This document shows, one piece after another, positions 47,387-58,091 of a stretch of DNA of 64,000 nucleotides. Below the pieces are notes generated by a model, which saw nothing but the letters and a program-made list of their open reading frames with translations, made no database searches and had not been told where the DNA came from. Made by a program: the position numbers and the translations under genes. Each line of letters begins with the position of its first letter. The first letter of the stretch is position 1. The stretch is from Ephemerocybe angulata (taxonomy: Eukaryota > Basidiomycota > Agaricomycetes > Agaricales > Psathyrellaceae): the NCBI GenBank assembly GCA_013368325.1, contig JAACJK010000073.1, positions 62,001 through 126,000 on the forward strand, in the 5' to 3' direction.

Positions 47387-50048
47387 TGATCCCACTTTCC
47401 GAAATCGACGGCGTACGCACCCCATCTCCCTCCCTTATCACCTTCCCCTCCCACTAACGCCCACCCCGCAGATTCACGCCTCCCTCACATCCACGTTCCT
47501 CCCCTCCTCCACCAAACCCTCTCCCACCACACCATACCCGCTCCTCTCCCTCCCCTACCGCCAACACCAACTACTACTACTACTACCCTCTGCCACGCCC
47601 TATGGCTCGACGAGCGCAGGCCGCGCCAGAAAGTCGTGATGGCGGAGATCGGGGCTAGCTGTCATTGGGCGCTTGCTCAAGGGTGCAAAAGAGCTCGAGA
47701 GCTAGGTCGGAGGACGAAACGGGGGAGATATTGGGGAGGATGTGCAGTTGTTGATTATCTCGTACGTCCCCCTTGCTTCGCTCATCCCTTCCTTAGGACT
47801 CCGGTCGCTGACGATGCGCATGTAGCCCATGGAACTACCCAATAATTCAAACCTTCCAACCTCTCTGGGACGCTATCGCAGCTGCCTGCCCAGCGCTCAT
47901 CAAGCCCTGTGAACTCGTATCTACCTTCTTGAATCTCCTCTTCGAGCTCGTCCCGAAGTACCTTCATCCTGCCGCGGCGTCGCACTGGGCGGGGTGCCGG
48001 AGATTATGAGGATTCTTGAGCTCCTACTCCTTCCATCCGTCCATCTCTCGCCCATCTCTCGTCCATCTCTCGTCCATTATTCCTTCTCCCGCTCTCCCAT
48101 CCTTTCCGGATATCCTCCTCGACGTTGACGTTGACCTCCTCCTCCTCGATTCTACTCTACCAAAAGCTGAAGCTAACGCCTCTCAAATAGGGGCCCACAT
48201 GTTCTACGCAGGCAACGCCCCCATCGCCCGTATCATCGCCGCCCCCGCAGCGAAGCATCTCATGCCGATGACCCTCGAGCCGGGCGGGAAGATCCCCGTT
48301 ATCATCGCGGCGGCGTCAAACGGGGTGAGGAGGAGCTGTGTGTGGCAGCGAGGACGGTTGTGTGGGGAAAGGTTAATAATGATAACGGTGGGCAGGTGTG
48401 TGTGTGCGTGATTTCGCTTTCGTTTTGTTATATGCTCTTTTTGGGCGGCTGTTTGCGTGTTCCTTTTGTTTTTCTCGTGATGGGGTGCATGGATGGGAGG
48501 CGGGATATAGGATGCGATCTTGGTTGACCATGGGCCGTTTAATGTGAACGCGACTGGTTGGCTTAGTCGCATTTCAGTAATTTCGCGCCTCCCTCCATTG
48601 TCTCCATTCCATTCGTCCCTCCCTCGTTCCCATTTCCGTCTTCCCCCTTACTTCATTCGACGGGGCGATGCCCGAGATAACTGGCCCTCGGACAGTCGCT
48701 CGTCCCAGATGTATTGAGACTGCGCTCGGAGTGCTCGTTGCGGACGCCAGATCGCGAGCGTGTGTGGTGCTGTGGCTTGATATGATAGGCGCCGAGCTGG
48801 GATGCTTGTGTCTGTGTCTCCCGTTGTGCTCCATTGTGCTCCGTTTCTTGTTGGGTTTATGTGATTTCTGTGCATCGAAGCGTTTTGTTTGGTCCTCTAC
48901 TCTACTCTCTTTCAATGTGAGTGTAAGGAAGAAGATCGATTGTGCAGGAGGAGCGGGGTGGGGACGTTCGCGCTGCACCGGACGACGAGGCTGCGTCGAT
49001 GGTGGTGTCATCTCTGGGTACACGGTTGGCGGACCTTTCTGGTTGCGTTCGTACGGGCACCTGGAGTGGCCATGCAACAATGTCCTCGTCTATCTTTGGG
49101 CGGTGCTAAGACTTCCTCCCCTTCGCTGTTCAGTGTTTGGGTGCTTGCCTCTCATTTCATGAGATTGGTTCAAGGGTGTGTGGAGGCGTGGGCTGCGCTG
49201 TGCTGGTGGACGAGGTGGGGGGGGGCCATATGTAATCTCTGGGTGCACGATCGACAGACTGTTTTGGTTCTGTGCATTTGTATCTGGATGGTCATGTGGT
49301 CTCTTCTCTTTCGTCGACCTTGGCGCGGTGTTGACTTCACTTCCTCTTTCGATGTTTTAATCCTCAGTTCGTTGTTTCCTTCTTTTCCTTCGTTCGTTAT
49401 CTTTCGTGCGTTTGGTCATTTTTTTATTCGTGCGTTCGTGCGTGCGTGTGTTCGTCTCATCGTGCATGCATTCGTGCGTTTATTCCTTCGTTCGTGCGGT
49501 CGTGCGGTCTTTCCTTGTTTTGGGTGGGACTCGAGAGTATTGGTGCTGATTACGACTGTGTTTATTCGATGAGATACCATTTGGAGGTGTTGGGGAGAGT
49601 GGGTATGGGAAGCAGCCATTGAAGTACACTTTTGAGGAGTTTGTGTCTTTGAGGAGTGTTCTGGAGGTACCGTTTAGGTGAGTTCCTTTCTTTGTTCTTT
49701 TTTTTTGCTCAGTTTTCGTCTGGGCTTCTCGTTCCGGTATTCGACTTCCGGTGTTCCACTTCCGAGCTCGGGCGGGTGTATGTTCCTCACGATCTGCCCG
49801 CTTCGGTGATTTGGGACGCCCCACTTGAGACTTCGCTTCTGTGTGCTTGAACGCATGCTGACATTCAATTTAGCAAAGAGCCGAATTTTGGCGGACGCTA
49901 CCCGCCGAGCTCGAAGGAGACTTTGGACTTTTTCGAGTGGTGTTTGAAGGCTCGGATTCCGAGTGTTGAGGAGCTGGGTGGGAAGGTTAATGTGACGAAC
50001 GTTAATGAGGCTTCGAAGCTCCAAGGCACGTTCATGAGTTGGGATTGA
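47387..50048 (+). pseudogene. ALDH copy 3, start-less, missing central exons
   Basis: The exon 1 region begins CTGATCCCACTTTCCGAAAT instead of an ATG. Traces of exon 2 (about 47472-47760, with a large internal deletion), exon 3 (47826-48010) and exon 4 (48190-48396, WAHMFYAGN-like) follow. Exons 5 and 6 are replaced by about 1.1 kb of unrelated DNA. Exon 7 (about 49571-49679) and exon 8 (about 49874-50048) are recognisable, with [12 protein letters not shown] and PPSSKETLDFFE, but the exon 7 acceptor TTTAG has become TTTAT. The catalytic cysteine is lost. The 3' flank matches that of the intact copy. Confidence 0.87.
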
Positions 50049-51240
50049 AATATGGGATGGGGAAGGGAAGGAACGCAAAAGTGAATATGAATATCGTTAT
50101 GTGTAAGTTTAAATGTATTTATCGTGTGATTCGAATGGCTCGTGTATGTACGGCTGATTCAACGTAGATCCCAAGGTAGGTACTCAACCGGCGGGGACGA
50201 GGATTTACGGCCAACCGGGACGGAGCACGGAGGATGGGCGGTGTGATGACCGAGTGAGGTATATAGAGCTCCGATTACAGCTTCGATTGGGGTTTTGCTC
50301 CTTCCTTCCTACCCCCATCCCCTCCTAGTGCCATCTCCTTTCTAGATATGTCCTCCGCTGCGCTCGAGGTGAGATCATTGCGTTCGGGGTCGCATGTTAT
50401 TGGACATGCCTTAGATCGTCTTCGATGGGCGGGATCGGTCTGCTATGTTCATCGTCGATGTGCCGGCACATAAGCTGCGCTGGTGGGGCAGCATTGATTT
50501 TCTTTCTTCCATTGCTCCGCTTTAAATCCATCAAATGAGCGAAATACATGCGATTACACCGAGCTTAAGTGGTAGTTGATGCGGATGTCTACTATGGCTC
50601 GTAATTTGGGTACAGTTACCCACATTTTTGCCTGCCCAGGTAGGATTCATCCTATCAGACCGCCATAGAAGTTCCGTGACCCATCCAATGTTTCCTCGCT
50701 TTTGACCCTGACTCTCATATTTGAACCCGGTCTTGCTGCATTCAAGGCTCGTGTGATATTCGCTGTATTTTTTCGTCTAGTCGCACCTCTATGATGGCGA
50801 CCAGGTCCATGGCATTCACTATAGGACTACTGGAATTTGCAAGGATATCATTATGGGCGGGGTCTGATTGACTTTGCCCTGTACCTTGCCTGTACCTTCA
50901 TGAATTCTTCGTCGGAATGTCGGAAGAGTGTGGGCTTCTCTAGTCTGGACGGTCATGTTGCGTCAGGCGGTCATACGGGCCGCTGTCCCCTCTATTACTT
51001 TCTTCGTTTGGTTGATTCTTTCTGTTGTGGATTATTAGGCAAGTAGATACAGGGAAAGATCTACATATGGCATTGACTCGGCTGGAAATAGGCCTTGTCT
51101 TGTATGTTGATAATTTACTACGTGTCGTGGCCCAGTCAGCGATCACTCCTGCGCATAGGAGGATAGCGACGTATGAGGCTCAAAAATACACATAATATTA
51201 CGCCTATCACGCAAGAGCTACACTTTTGGGAATTAGATGG
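50049..51240. other. No gene recognised
   Basis: The first ~150 bp are ALDH 3' flank. The rest shows no conserved frame. It lies at the likely left edge of the transposon island, but I could not place a terminal repeat. Confidence 0.4.
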
Positions 51241-51279
51241 ACTACACGACACACACGCGAAAGCTTCAGGGCGATTTAT

Positions 51280-51850
51280 TGACACTCACTGGCAGAGACG
51301 CGAAAGCTGACAGAATACGGGTTCTTGACAGACTCGCGAGAGCTAGAGACGATGGTGGGATAGTCGCGAGAGCTAGAGGAGATGGGGTGCACGGGAGGGC
51401 TACCATGGAGGAGAGACAGAGTACTCTGCGGGAAACACGCGAGAGTTTGCAGATGGACACCTTGCCTACGCAGACGCAAGAGCTGAAGAGGCTGGACGGA
51501 CGCGAGAGCTGAGTCGGAGATTGAGTGCGAGAGCTGAGGAGACTGGGCACCTTGCCTATCCAGACACGAGAGCTGATGAGGTTGGGAGACGCAGGGTGAA
51601 GGAGACTCGAGAGCTGACACGGAGCTGGGGGAAGATTAGGGAGACTCGAGAGCTGACGCGGAGCCGGGGAGCAACGGAGGGGGCTCTCGACACAATCGCG
51701 AGAGCTAGAGACGATGGTGGGACAGTCGCGAGAGCTAGAGGAGATGGGGTACACGGGAGGGCTACCATGGAGGAGAGACAGAGTACTCTGCGCGGGATAT
51801 GCAAAGCTAGCGAAGTGCGGAGGGTCGAAGACTCGGAGGACGGTTATAAC
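51280..51850. repeat. GCGAGAGCT minisatellite with a ~100-bp direct repeat
   Basis: The word GCGAGAGCT (or ACGCGAGAG) recurs many times. A ~100-bp segment (CGAGAGCTAGAGACGATGGT... to GAGACAGAGTACTCTGCG) is present at about 51333-51432 and again at 51700-51793 with two or three changes. Confidence 0.8.
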
Positions 51851-51879
51851 CTGAGCTTACCGCGGGAGCTAACGTGGAG

Positions 51880-52440
51880 ACGGAGAGGACAGAGGGTGGA
51901 GGACGAAGTGACGGAGGGAGGAGGGGGTGGGAGGGAGGAGGGAGTGACGGAGGGAGGAGGGAGTGACGGAGGGAGGGCGGAGTGACGGAGGGAGGAGGGA
52001 GTGACGGAGGGAGGGCGGAGTGACGGAGGGAGGACGGAGAGACGGAGAGGACGGAGGACGGAGGACGGAGTGACGGAGGGAGGAGGGAGGTGGGAGAGAC
52101 GCGAGAGTTGACGCGGAGGAGGAAGGACGGAGGGAGGAGGGAGGTGGGAGAGACGCGAGAGTTGACGCGGAGGAGGAAGGACGGAGGGAGGAGGGAGGAG
52201 TGACGGAGGGAGTTGACGCGGAGGAGGAAGGACGGAGAGATGGAGGGAGGAGGGAGGTGGGAGAGACGCGAGAGTTGACGCGGAGGAGGAAGGACGGAGA
52301 GACGGAGAGGATGGAGGGCGGAGGACGGAGTGACGGAGGGAGGACGGAGTGACGGAGGGACGGAGGGCAGAGGACGGAGTGACGGAGTGACTGAGGGAGG
52401 ACGGAGGGGTTGTGAAGGATGGAGCAGAGACATGAGAGTT
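51880..52440. repeat. Purine-rich minisatellite (GACGGAGGGAGGA)
   Basis: The + strand is almost entirely purine with spaced T/C. Units GAGTGACGGAGGGAGGAC/GGAG of about 15-30 bp repeat throughout. A longer unit with GGTGGGAGAGACGCGAGAGT and GACGCGGAGGAGGAAGGACG recurs near 52090, 52146 and 52256. The long proline/serine-rich minus-strand frames (51807-52669) come from this repeat and are not genes. Confidence 0.85.
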
Positions 52441-52499
52441 GTTGCGGAGGGAGATGGAGACAATTGATCTGATTTGATTCATGAGGTGTAAAGGAAAGC

Positions 52500-53248
52500 C
52501 TATTTAGATACATATGTAGGAACATGGAAACCATTCGGACCGTATATTGCCTCGTCGCCGGGTGTTCTCCCAATGATCTGGAGAGTGTGCAGGGCATCGT
52601 CCCACAGTTCCAAAGCCTGCCATAAATCCTCCGTCTCGATGCACCGCTTCTTGTAATAATCCAAGCCACCTTGGAGATGCTTCACCCACTCACTAAAAAT
52701 GTGTAAGTCATAAATAGGAGACACCAGTCAAAACAATCGGCTGTAGCTTACCCGTCGGAGTAGATCCCTGGAACACGGCCTTTGGTGACCACATAGAAAA
52801 TGGAGCTGGTGGGAATAAACGGTGGTACAATCGCCGGGCTCGTGCCTTCAAGCAGCTTGAACTCCCCCGACCGCCGCCAGCCCACGGGGAGCATGCCGTA
52901 CAGTTCTCGTGGCCTATGGATCCTCCGCCGCTCAGCTATCTCCTCCCTGATATCCTCCATGTGTCCTTCTACACCCAGTTCATCATCGTTGACACGATTG
53001 CTGACCCGCTCGATGTCCAATCGGGTTTCAAACATCTGATCCAGAAGGTTTTCGTTTTGGCTACGGAGCACGATGGCATGATTGTGGACCTGGTTGACCA
53101 TGGTGCCGAGGTACTGAATCTTGTTGTTGAGGCGGGCTATGGTAGTGTTGACGGCGGCTAGCGAAACATCGGGTACTGGACTGCCAGACATGGAGTCGTC
53201 AGAGATAGCGGGGATTGCGGTGGGAGGAGGTTGAATGAGGTGAGACAT
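52500..53248 (-). CDS. Viroplasmin-like (RNase H1 N-domain-like) protein, copy 1
   Basis: Exons 53248-52752 and 52692-52500 encode 229 aa. Residues ~35-110 form a predicted coiled coil (TTIARLNNKIQYLGTMVNQV, then heptad-like DIERVSNRVNDDEL). The C-terminal part starts FYVVTKGRVPGIYSDGEWVK, the Y-x-V-x-x-G-x-x-P-G-I-Y-x-x-W signature of the small alpha/beta domain shared by RNase H1 N-termini and caulimovirus inclusion-body proteins, which binds RNA-DNA hybrids or mediates protein contacts. It ends in TPGDEAIYGPNGFHVP. There is no RNase H catalytic domain, so this is a stand-alone binding protein. It is paralogous to the gene at 54002 and divergent from it, and minisatellites lie on both sides. 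Confidence 0.75.
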
Positions 53249-53399
53249 GTGAAGAGAACGGAGTGGAGAAAGGCTGATGGATGTTCTACTTAAATTAATT
53301 TGGCACAGAGACGCTGAGTGAGTGGGCTCTCGTGAGCCATATCATATACGGCATTTGATGATAGATGTAATCTCCGGCGCGTCATCAGGGAGGTGTCAT

Positions 53400-53880
53400 T
53401 GATGGTGTTGACAGAGCGGAGTGATGGATGGAGGACGGAGGGAGGATGGAGGGAGGACGGAGGAAGAAGTGACGGAGGAAGGATGGAGGGGTTGTACGGG
53501 AGACACACAAGAGTTGACACAGAGGGACGGGTCACGGATGGGGGACGGAGGTCAGAGTGACGGATGGAGGTTGGAAGTCGGAGTGACGGATGGAGGTCGG
53601 AGGTCGGAGTGATGGATGGAGGATGGAGGGGTTGTGCGGGAGACATGCAAGAGTTGATGCGGAGGGAAGATGGAGGACGGAGGGAGGAGTGACGCAGGAT
53701 GGAGTCAGGAGACACTCGAGAGTTGAGGCGGGAGGACAGAGAGACGGAGAATGGAGAGACAGAAGGCGGGCGGAGGACAGGGTCGTGTAGGTGGGTGTCT
53801 ACATGGTACACACGAGAGCTGAAGAGGATGGACGGATCGACTGAGTGTAGAAAAATGTAGGGCGGACGGAGGACGTCGGT
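53400..53880. repeat. Second purine-rich minisatellite
   Basis: GACGGAGGGAGGATGGAG, GAGTGACGGATGGAGGTCGG and GGAGACACACAAGAGTTGAC-like units repeat, of the same kind as the array at 51880-52440. It lies in the divergent spacer between the two viroplasmin-like genes. Confidence 0.8.
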
Positions 53881-54001
53881 CCCTGGCTTAACTGTCACAC
53901 TGTATTAAATATACAATAAATATCTCTTCCCGAGAGTATTGGACTATTTAAAGAGAACCAATAGCTCGCTCTATATGTGAACGACCCTCCCTGGACATAC
54001 T

Positions 54002-54746
54002 ATGAACACCCCTGGTAGCAACACCTCTAATCCTGTCATCTCTCCTGGCCCTCCAATCTCTGCGATGCCTGGACCAGCTCAAGGTTAGTCTTCTGAAAGT
54101 ATAGTGCAGGCCATCCTTCTAATACAACCTCAAGGGCTCCTGCAGATAACTTGTACCAAGCACGGAGGTTTGCAGGACCCTGGACCCCCAGAGGAGGACG
54201 CCGAGGAGGACGCCGAGGCAAAGAGGTTTGCCGAGCTCAAGGCTGATGTCCTGAGAATGTCCAAGAAGGTCGAGGACCTTGCCCAGCTCGCCGATGAAGC
54301 TTGTATTGCCTCTGCGAAGATCACCGATACCGACAGGAATATGGTTGGATTCGCCCAGAAGGTCATCGATACACTGGAGAACCTGCGCAAGGACCTCGCT
54401 TTGCCGTTCGTCGAGGCTGAAGTCCCCCGATTTGATGAATCAAGCAGTGTCTTCTATGTCCTCACAAAGGGGAGGGCTCCGGGAATATATTCCGACGAGT
54501 TGAGTCCTTTAAATCTTTTCTCTCAGTCAGGCGGATTTTAACGACACAAAACTTAGGGCGTGGGTTCAGCTTCTCGTCGAAGGCCTCGACGATAGCCAGA
54601 GGAAGGTCACCACCGTTGAGACACTCGCCGGGGCGTTGTCCATTTGGGCCGGAGAAGTCAAGGATCTCGCGTTCACTGGTCGGGTTCCTGGAGATGAAGC
54701 TACCTATGGTCCCATCGCTTTCCATATCCCCCCCAGTGCTCTTTAG
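54002..54746 (+). CDS. Viroplasmin-like protein, copy 2
   Basis: The three exons are 54002-54083, 54135-54498 and 54557-54746, giving 211 aa. The layout equals copy 1: a proline-rich N-terminus, a coiled coil (AELKADVLRMSKKVEDLAQL and following), then SSVFYVLTKGRAPGIYSDEA and WVQLLVEGLDD, ending RVPGDEATYGPIAFHIPPSAL. The last intron interrupts the IYSD motif at the same place and phase as in copy 1, so the genes share a spliced ancestor. An extra first intron distinguishes this copy. It lies 185 bp before the TET/JBP gene and points the same way. Confidence 0.75.
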
Positions 54747-54931
54747 TTTCCCTTGTAATATTATCAGTGACCACTTTGTATGTCAATCGAAAGATCTGAT
54801 TGGTATGATGGCCATGCGGAGCAGAAAGACATGCCTTGGATGGGATTACAGACCCGGCGATCTGGCCAATGGAACCACAAAAAGCTTCCGTGTTTAAATG
54901 AGACGGGACCTTGAGTCAGAGAGCACACAAC

Positions 54932-56277
54932 ATGGCCACTCTGGAATCAGAACCATCCGTCGGGCTTCAACTCTGTGCCACTGTGGGCAGATTCATGCAA
55001 GACATCTTTCGCTACAAGCTCGACGCTCGCAACCACTACGATTTACCTATCCCTGCTTTGCTTGACCGGGAGTTGGTGGAGGATTGCTACCTCGCCGTCG
55101 ACACCGTGTTTGAGGCCGCTAAAGGTCGTAACGAATGTGAGTCAAAGTAACCATCAGAAATGACGAAATATTACTTACCACTTCTTCCCAGATTCGACAA
55201 GTTGGACTCTGGCTGAATACACAGCAGGAGCGAAAAAGCCTAACGACGGGACGGGCGATGGAGAGTTCCCCAAAGCAACATTGAACCGATGTCAGGAGCG
55301 GCCTACCCTGACGGACACTCCTTGCCACGTTAGCGACTCGGACGGAAGGGTTCTTGCCTGGTATTTTCCGGGGGCGATATCAAGCCGGCGTCAGGTAAGT
55401 TAGAAAGTTGTAATTTAAAAGATAAACTAACAATGAATGTGAAAAGGCGCAGGTGGAGAAGGCCATTGTGGACCTTGCTCATGCGATGGAGAAGCCACTC
55501 CCGATGGGTCAAGATGGGAAAACATCCTGGAGGACAAATTCTTTTTTTTTTCGGAATCCGGAGGAGTGTGCAGTGCGGCCTGGGTGCGTATGCTTCAGCC
55601 CCTGCTGGTACAGTCAGGCACATCCGGTATGTGTACGATGCCCAATTGTTTATTTCAGTAGGACTGACGCACCTAAGCCCCCGAACCACGAACCTGGACC
55701 CTCCCAGACGCTTGCCGTCGATAAAGACAATGAGCAGTTTATCCGCTCGTTACAAGAGTATAATGCTCTTGTTGGCGGAATGCTCGCCGTCATCCATCCC
55801 GACCTCTATGACGTCGCCCTTGCTACTTGGAAGACCATACACCACTGCCCGGCAGGATCCACGAGACCGGATCGCGTCCAGGAGCTCCTTGGTATATGGG
55901 CATCTCCCTTCACCGCCATTTCCTTAATTGTCAACCGCGAGACGCCCATTCATAAGGATCGCCTGGGAGGCCAGAACTATCTCGATGCCGTTGCGACGTT
56001 TGGGAATTATGTGAATGGGAGGTTCGAAATTCCTGCCCTTGGGATGAGGTTCCGGTACAACCCAGGGTGTGTTATCTTCCTCAACTCGTATAACTTCGCG
56101 CATGGTGCCTCCCGCGTTGAGGGTGAGCGGTATTGCATCGCCTCCTTCTTCCGCCCAGATATGGTCAAGAACGGCTCGTTATACCACCAAGGGGCGGAAT
56201 CACTGCCGGCCATCCAAGATTATCGTAGGTTCTACGTTGAAGAGTACAGGGGCAGGGAGTCGACGGGAAAGATGTAG
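54932..56277 (+). CDS. TET/JBP-type 2-oxoglutarate Fe(II) dioxygenase
   Basis: Exons 54932-55136, 55192-55394 and 55447-56277 encode 412 aa. An alternative in-frame acceptor at 55453 removes two residues. The double-stranded beta-helix motifs are the iron-binding PIHKDRLGG (H-x-D, about His305 and Asp307), then RFEIPALGMRFRYNPGCVIF, the distal ligand in NFAHGASRVEG (about His355), and a 2-oxoglutarate-binding arginine in GERYCIASFFR (about Arg364). This motif set is that of the fungal TET/JBP family, whose members oxidise 5-methylcytosine (or thymine in JBP) in DNA. The N-terminal 135 residues are a lineage-specific extension. Mushroom TET/JBP genes are frequently neighbours of KDZ transposases, as here. 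A poly-T run (55543) is in the third exon but the frame stays open. Confidence 0.85.
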
Positions 56278-56333
56278 ACAGACGGAATGGTGTATTTAGC
56301 CTGACGAATCAATTAGCGGAGCATACCAAGTGT

Positions 56334-57150
56334 TTACATTAATGGAGAAAAATACGTCCGCATGAGACTGTCCTGGAGCGTTTTAGCCTCCTCCAGGACA
56401 TCTCTATGTCGGTCAAATGCACCGATGCTAACCTCCATTGCCTCCATGTGCCTCCCAAGTAAAACTTCACCAAGTGCGACGACATTAGCCTTCCTCCTAA
56501 CCCGTTCCGACGCTGCTCCAGTTATCCTGACCCGATAGGCCTCCTGCCAGAGCCCAATAACAAGTTGGGGAACAATAGCTTTGGCGGTTCCAAGGGACCT
56601 CCGCGTATCGCCAGACCACAACCACCAGCAATATTTCTTCGATATTTCGTGATCCCAGGGAGGGAGGGCTTCGGAGGCTGGATTGTTGTCGGCTTCGAGT
56701 TTCTTGTAGTCGCTTGGCGCCATGAAAACCCACCTGGCATCTGGCTGGAGCTCCAGGCCGGCCCGGAGCCAGGGGTTGGGGTCAATCTTTCCATCGGTAT
56801 AGAGAACGGACAGGGCATGAATGGAAGTTGCTACATGCTGGTTATCGGGGTCAGTTCTCCGATCTCAAAGATAAAAGTGTTCTGTTACATACCAGCTCCG
56901 CATTGAACCAGTCAAGCATGTGTGATGAGTCTTCTGAGTGCACAACCACTGCTCTCACCCCTGACATGGCACCCCGAAGCCTCGCAGCCATCATCGTGTT
57001 GAGCAAGCTCCAGTCTCCGGAGGATTGGCATGCCCAATCTGCATCGAGTAAAGACCTGGTTGCTCCGTTGAAATCGTTCAGAGACATTGGGGCGGTACAG
57101 GTACGATACATGGAATAACAATTAAATACGGTGTGTGTGCCTGATGTCAA
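56334..57150 (-). CDS. Unrecognised KDZ-island protein, 253 aa
   Basis: Exons 57150-56893 and 56837-56334 join in phase 0. The first ATG in frame is used. MYRTC (57108) and MSLNDF (57087) are alternative starts. The protein is soluble, rich in Trp and Asp/Glu (RSLLDADWACQSSGDWSLLN, PDARWVFMAPSDYKKLE, WDHEISKKYCWWLWSGDTRR), with a helical C-terminus (RHRDVLEEAKTLQDSLMRTY). I recognise no family or catalytic motif. Its stop lies 56 bp from the stop of the dioxygenase gene (convergent), and its start is 51 bp from the stop of the next minus-strand gene. This packing suggests it is part of the same element. Confidence 0.7.
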
Positions 57151-57201
57151 ATGGGGCCAATGACATATAAAGCCAAATAGAGGTTTCGAATTCTAACTAA
57201 A

Positions 57202-58067
57202 CTAAGAATCGCTGGTAATCCTAAACGTTGCAACTGCCGGCGCGTCAAGATTGAGGACTGGTGGTACAAGATCCTCGTTGTTGAGTGATCCGACAAGGCT
57301 CTCGCACTGCTGAATTCCGGTCCACACAACCGAAAGTGCATTGAGTGTGGTCTTCTGCTCCTCGTCAAGGTAAGCCTCCGTGGAGCGAAAATTTGCAGAG
57401 AAGTCGCGGAGCTCGTTGAGTGACATCAGCTCAATATTTGCAGTCGTGGTTTTTAACGCGGAATGGGGTGAGGGGTGATGGCGGGGGAACATCTTTTTCT
57501 TACTCTCCAAGTTATCGCCCACGTTCCGAAAGTCAATGTCCAACACCTCCTCCAACGCTCGCTTGTCATTCCACCAGTCTTCTGCGTATTTTCCGATCCG
57601 AGGGTCATGGAGGGAGCTGGTAGCTACGACTGTGGCCACTGAGTCCTTCTGCAAGCCGCGGAGTGTATGAGGTTCGCTGAGGGCGAGCAGAGTAAGGAGC
57701 CTGTAGAGCTCCGGAATGGAGATCTGACTGGGGTAGCGGAGGGTGACGACTCCGATAACGGCGTGTGCGTACATCTAGAAATGAATGTTAGCCCCGCCTC
57801 TGCATCTCACAATCCTGAACCCACAATTTCCTGCCACATATTCTTTCTGAAGAACATGCGTTCCAGCCCCGATGTACTATCGTAGATTGCTATGAGGCGA
57901 TCACACATAGTGCGGAGCCTGCTTGATGTGTAATTGGCGGAAAGCTGGGAGTCATCGAGGTTTAAGCCATACAGGAAAGACAAGCTGGCTTGGGAGACAG
58001 AATGGGAAGGCATCTGCAGAGAAGTGGGTGGCGAAGGTAAGATAATCTCTGTAACGGCTTGAGACAT
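57202..58067 (-). CDS. Unrecognised KDZ-island protein, 271 aa
   Basis: Exons 58067-57825 and 57774-57202 join in phase 0 (MWQEI then MYAHAVIGVVTLRYPSQISI). The sequence is mostly helical and lacks signal peptide, TM helix or zinc motif. Recognisable stretches are ELYRLLTLLALSEPHTLRGL, KYAEDWWNDKRALEEVLDID and VWTGIQQCESLVGSLNNED. Starting only 24 bp after the transposase stop codon, it has a TATATATAG just before the ATG (58070 region), so an own promoter inside the transposase 3' end is likely. Function unknown. A role in transposition is inference from position. Confidence 0.7.
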
Positions 58068-58091
58068 CTATATATAGCTTACATGACTAGA

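Noticed and set aside
51807..52669. Long proline/serine-rich open frames on the minus strand
   Set aside because: All three minus-strand frames are open in this region because the DNA is a purine-rich tandem repeat. The translations only mirror the repeat unit.
55627..55659. Possible 33-nt intron in the TET/JBP gene
   Set aside because: The frame is open straight through, and 33 nt is shorter than any intron in the window.
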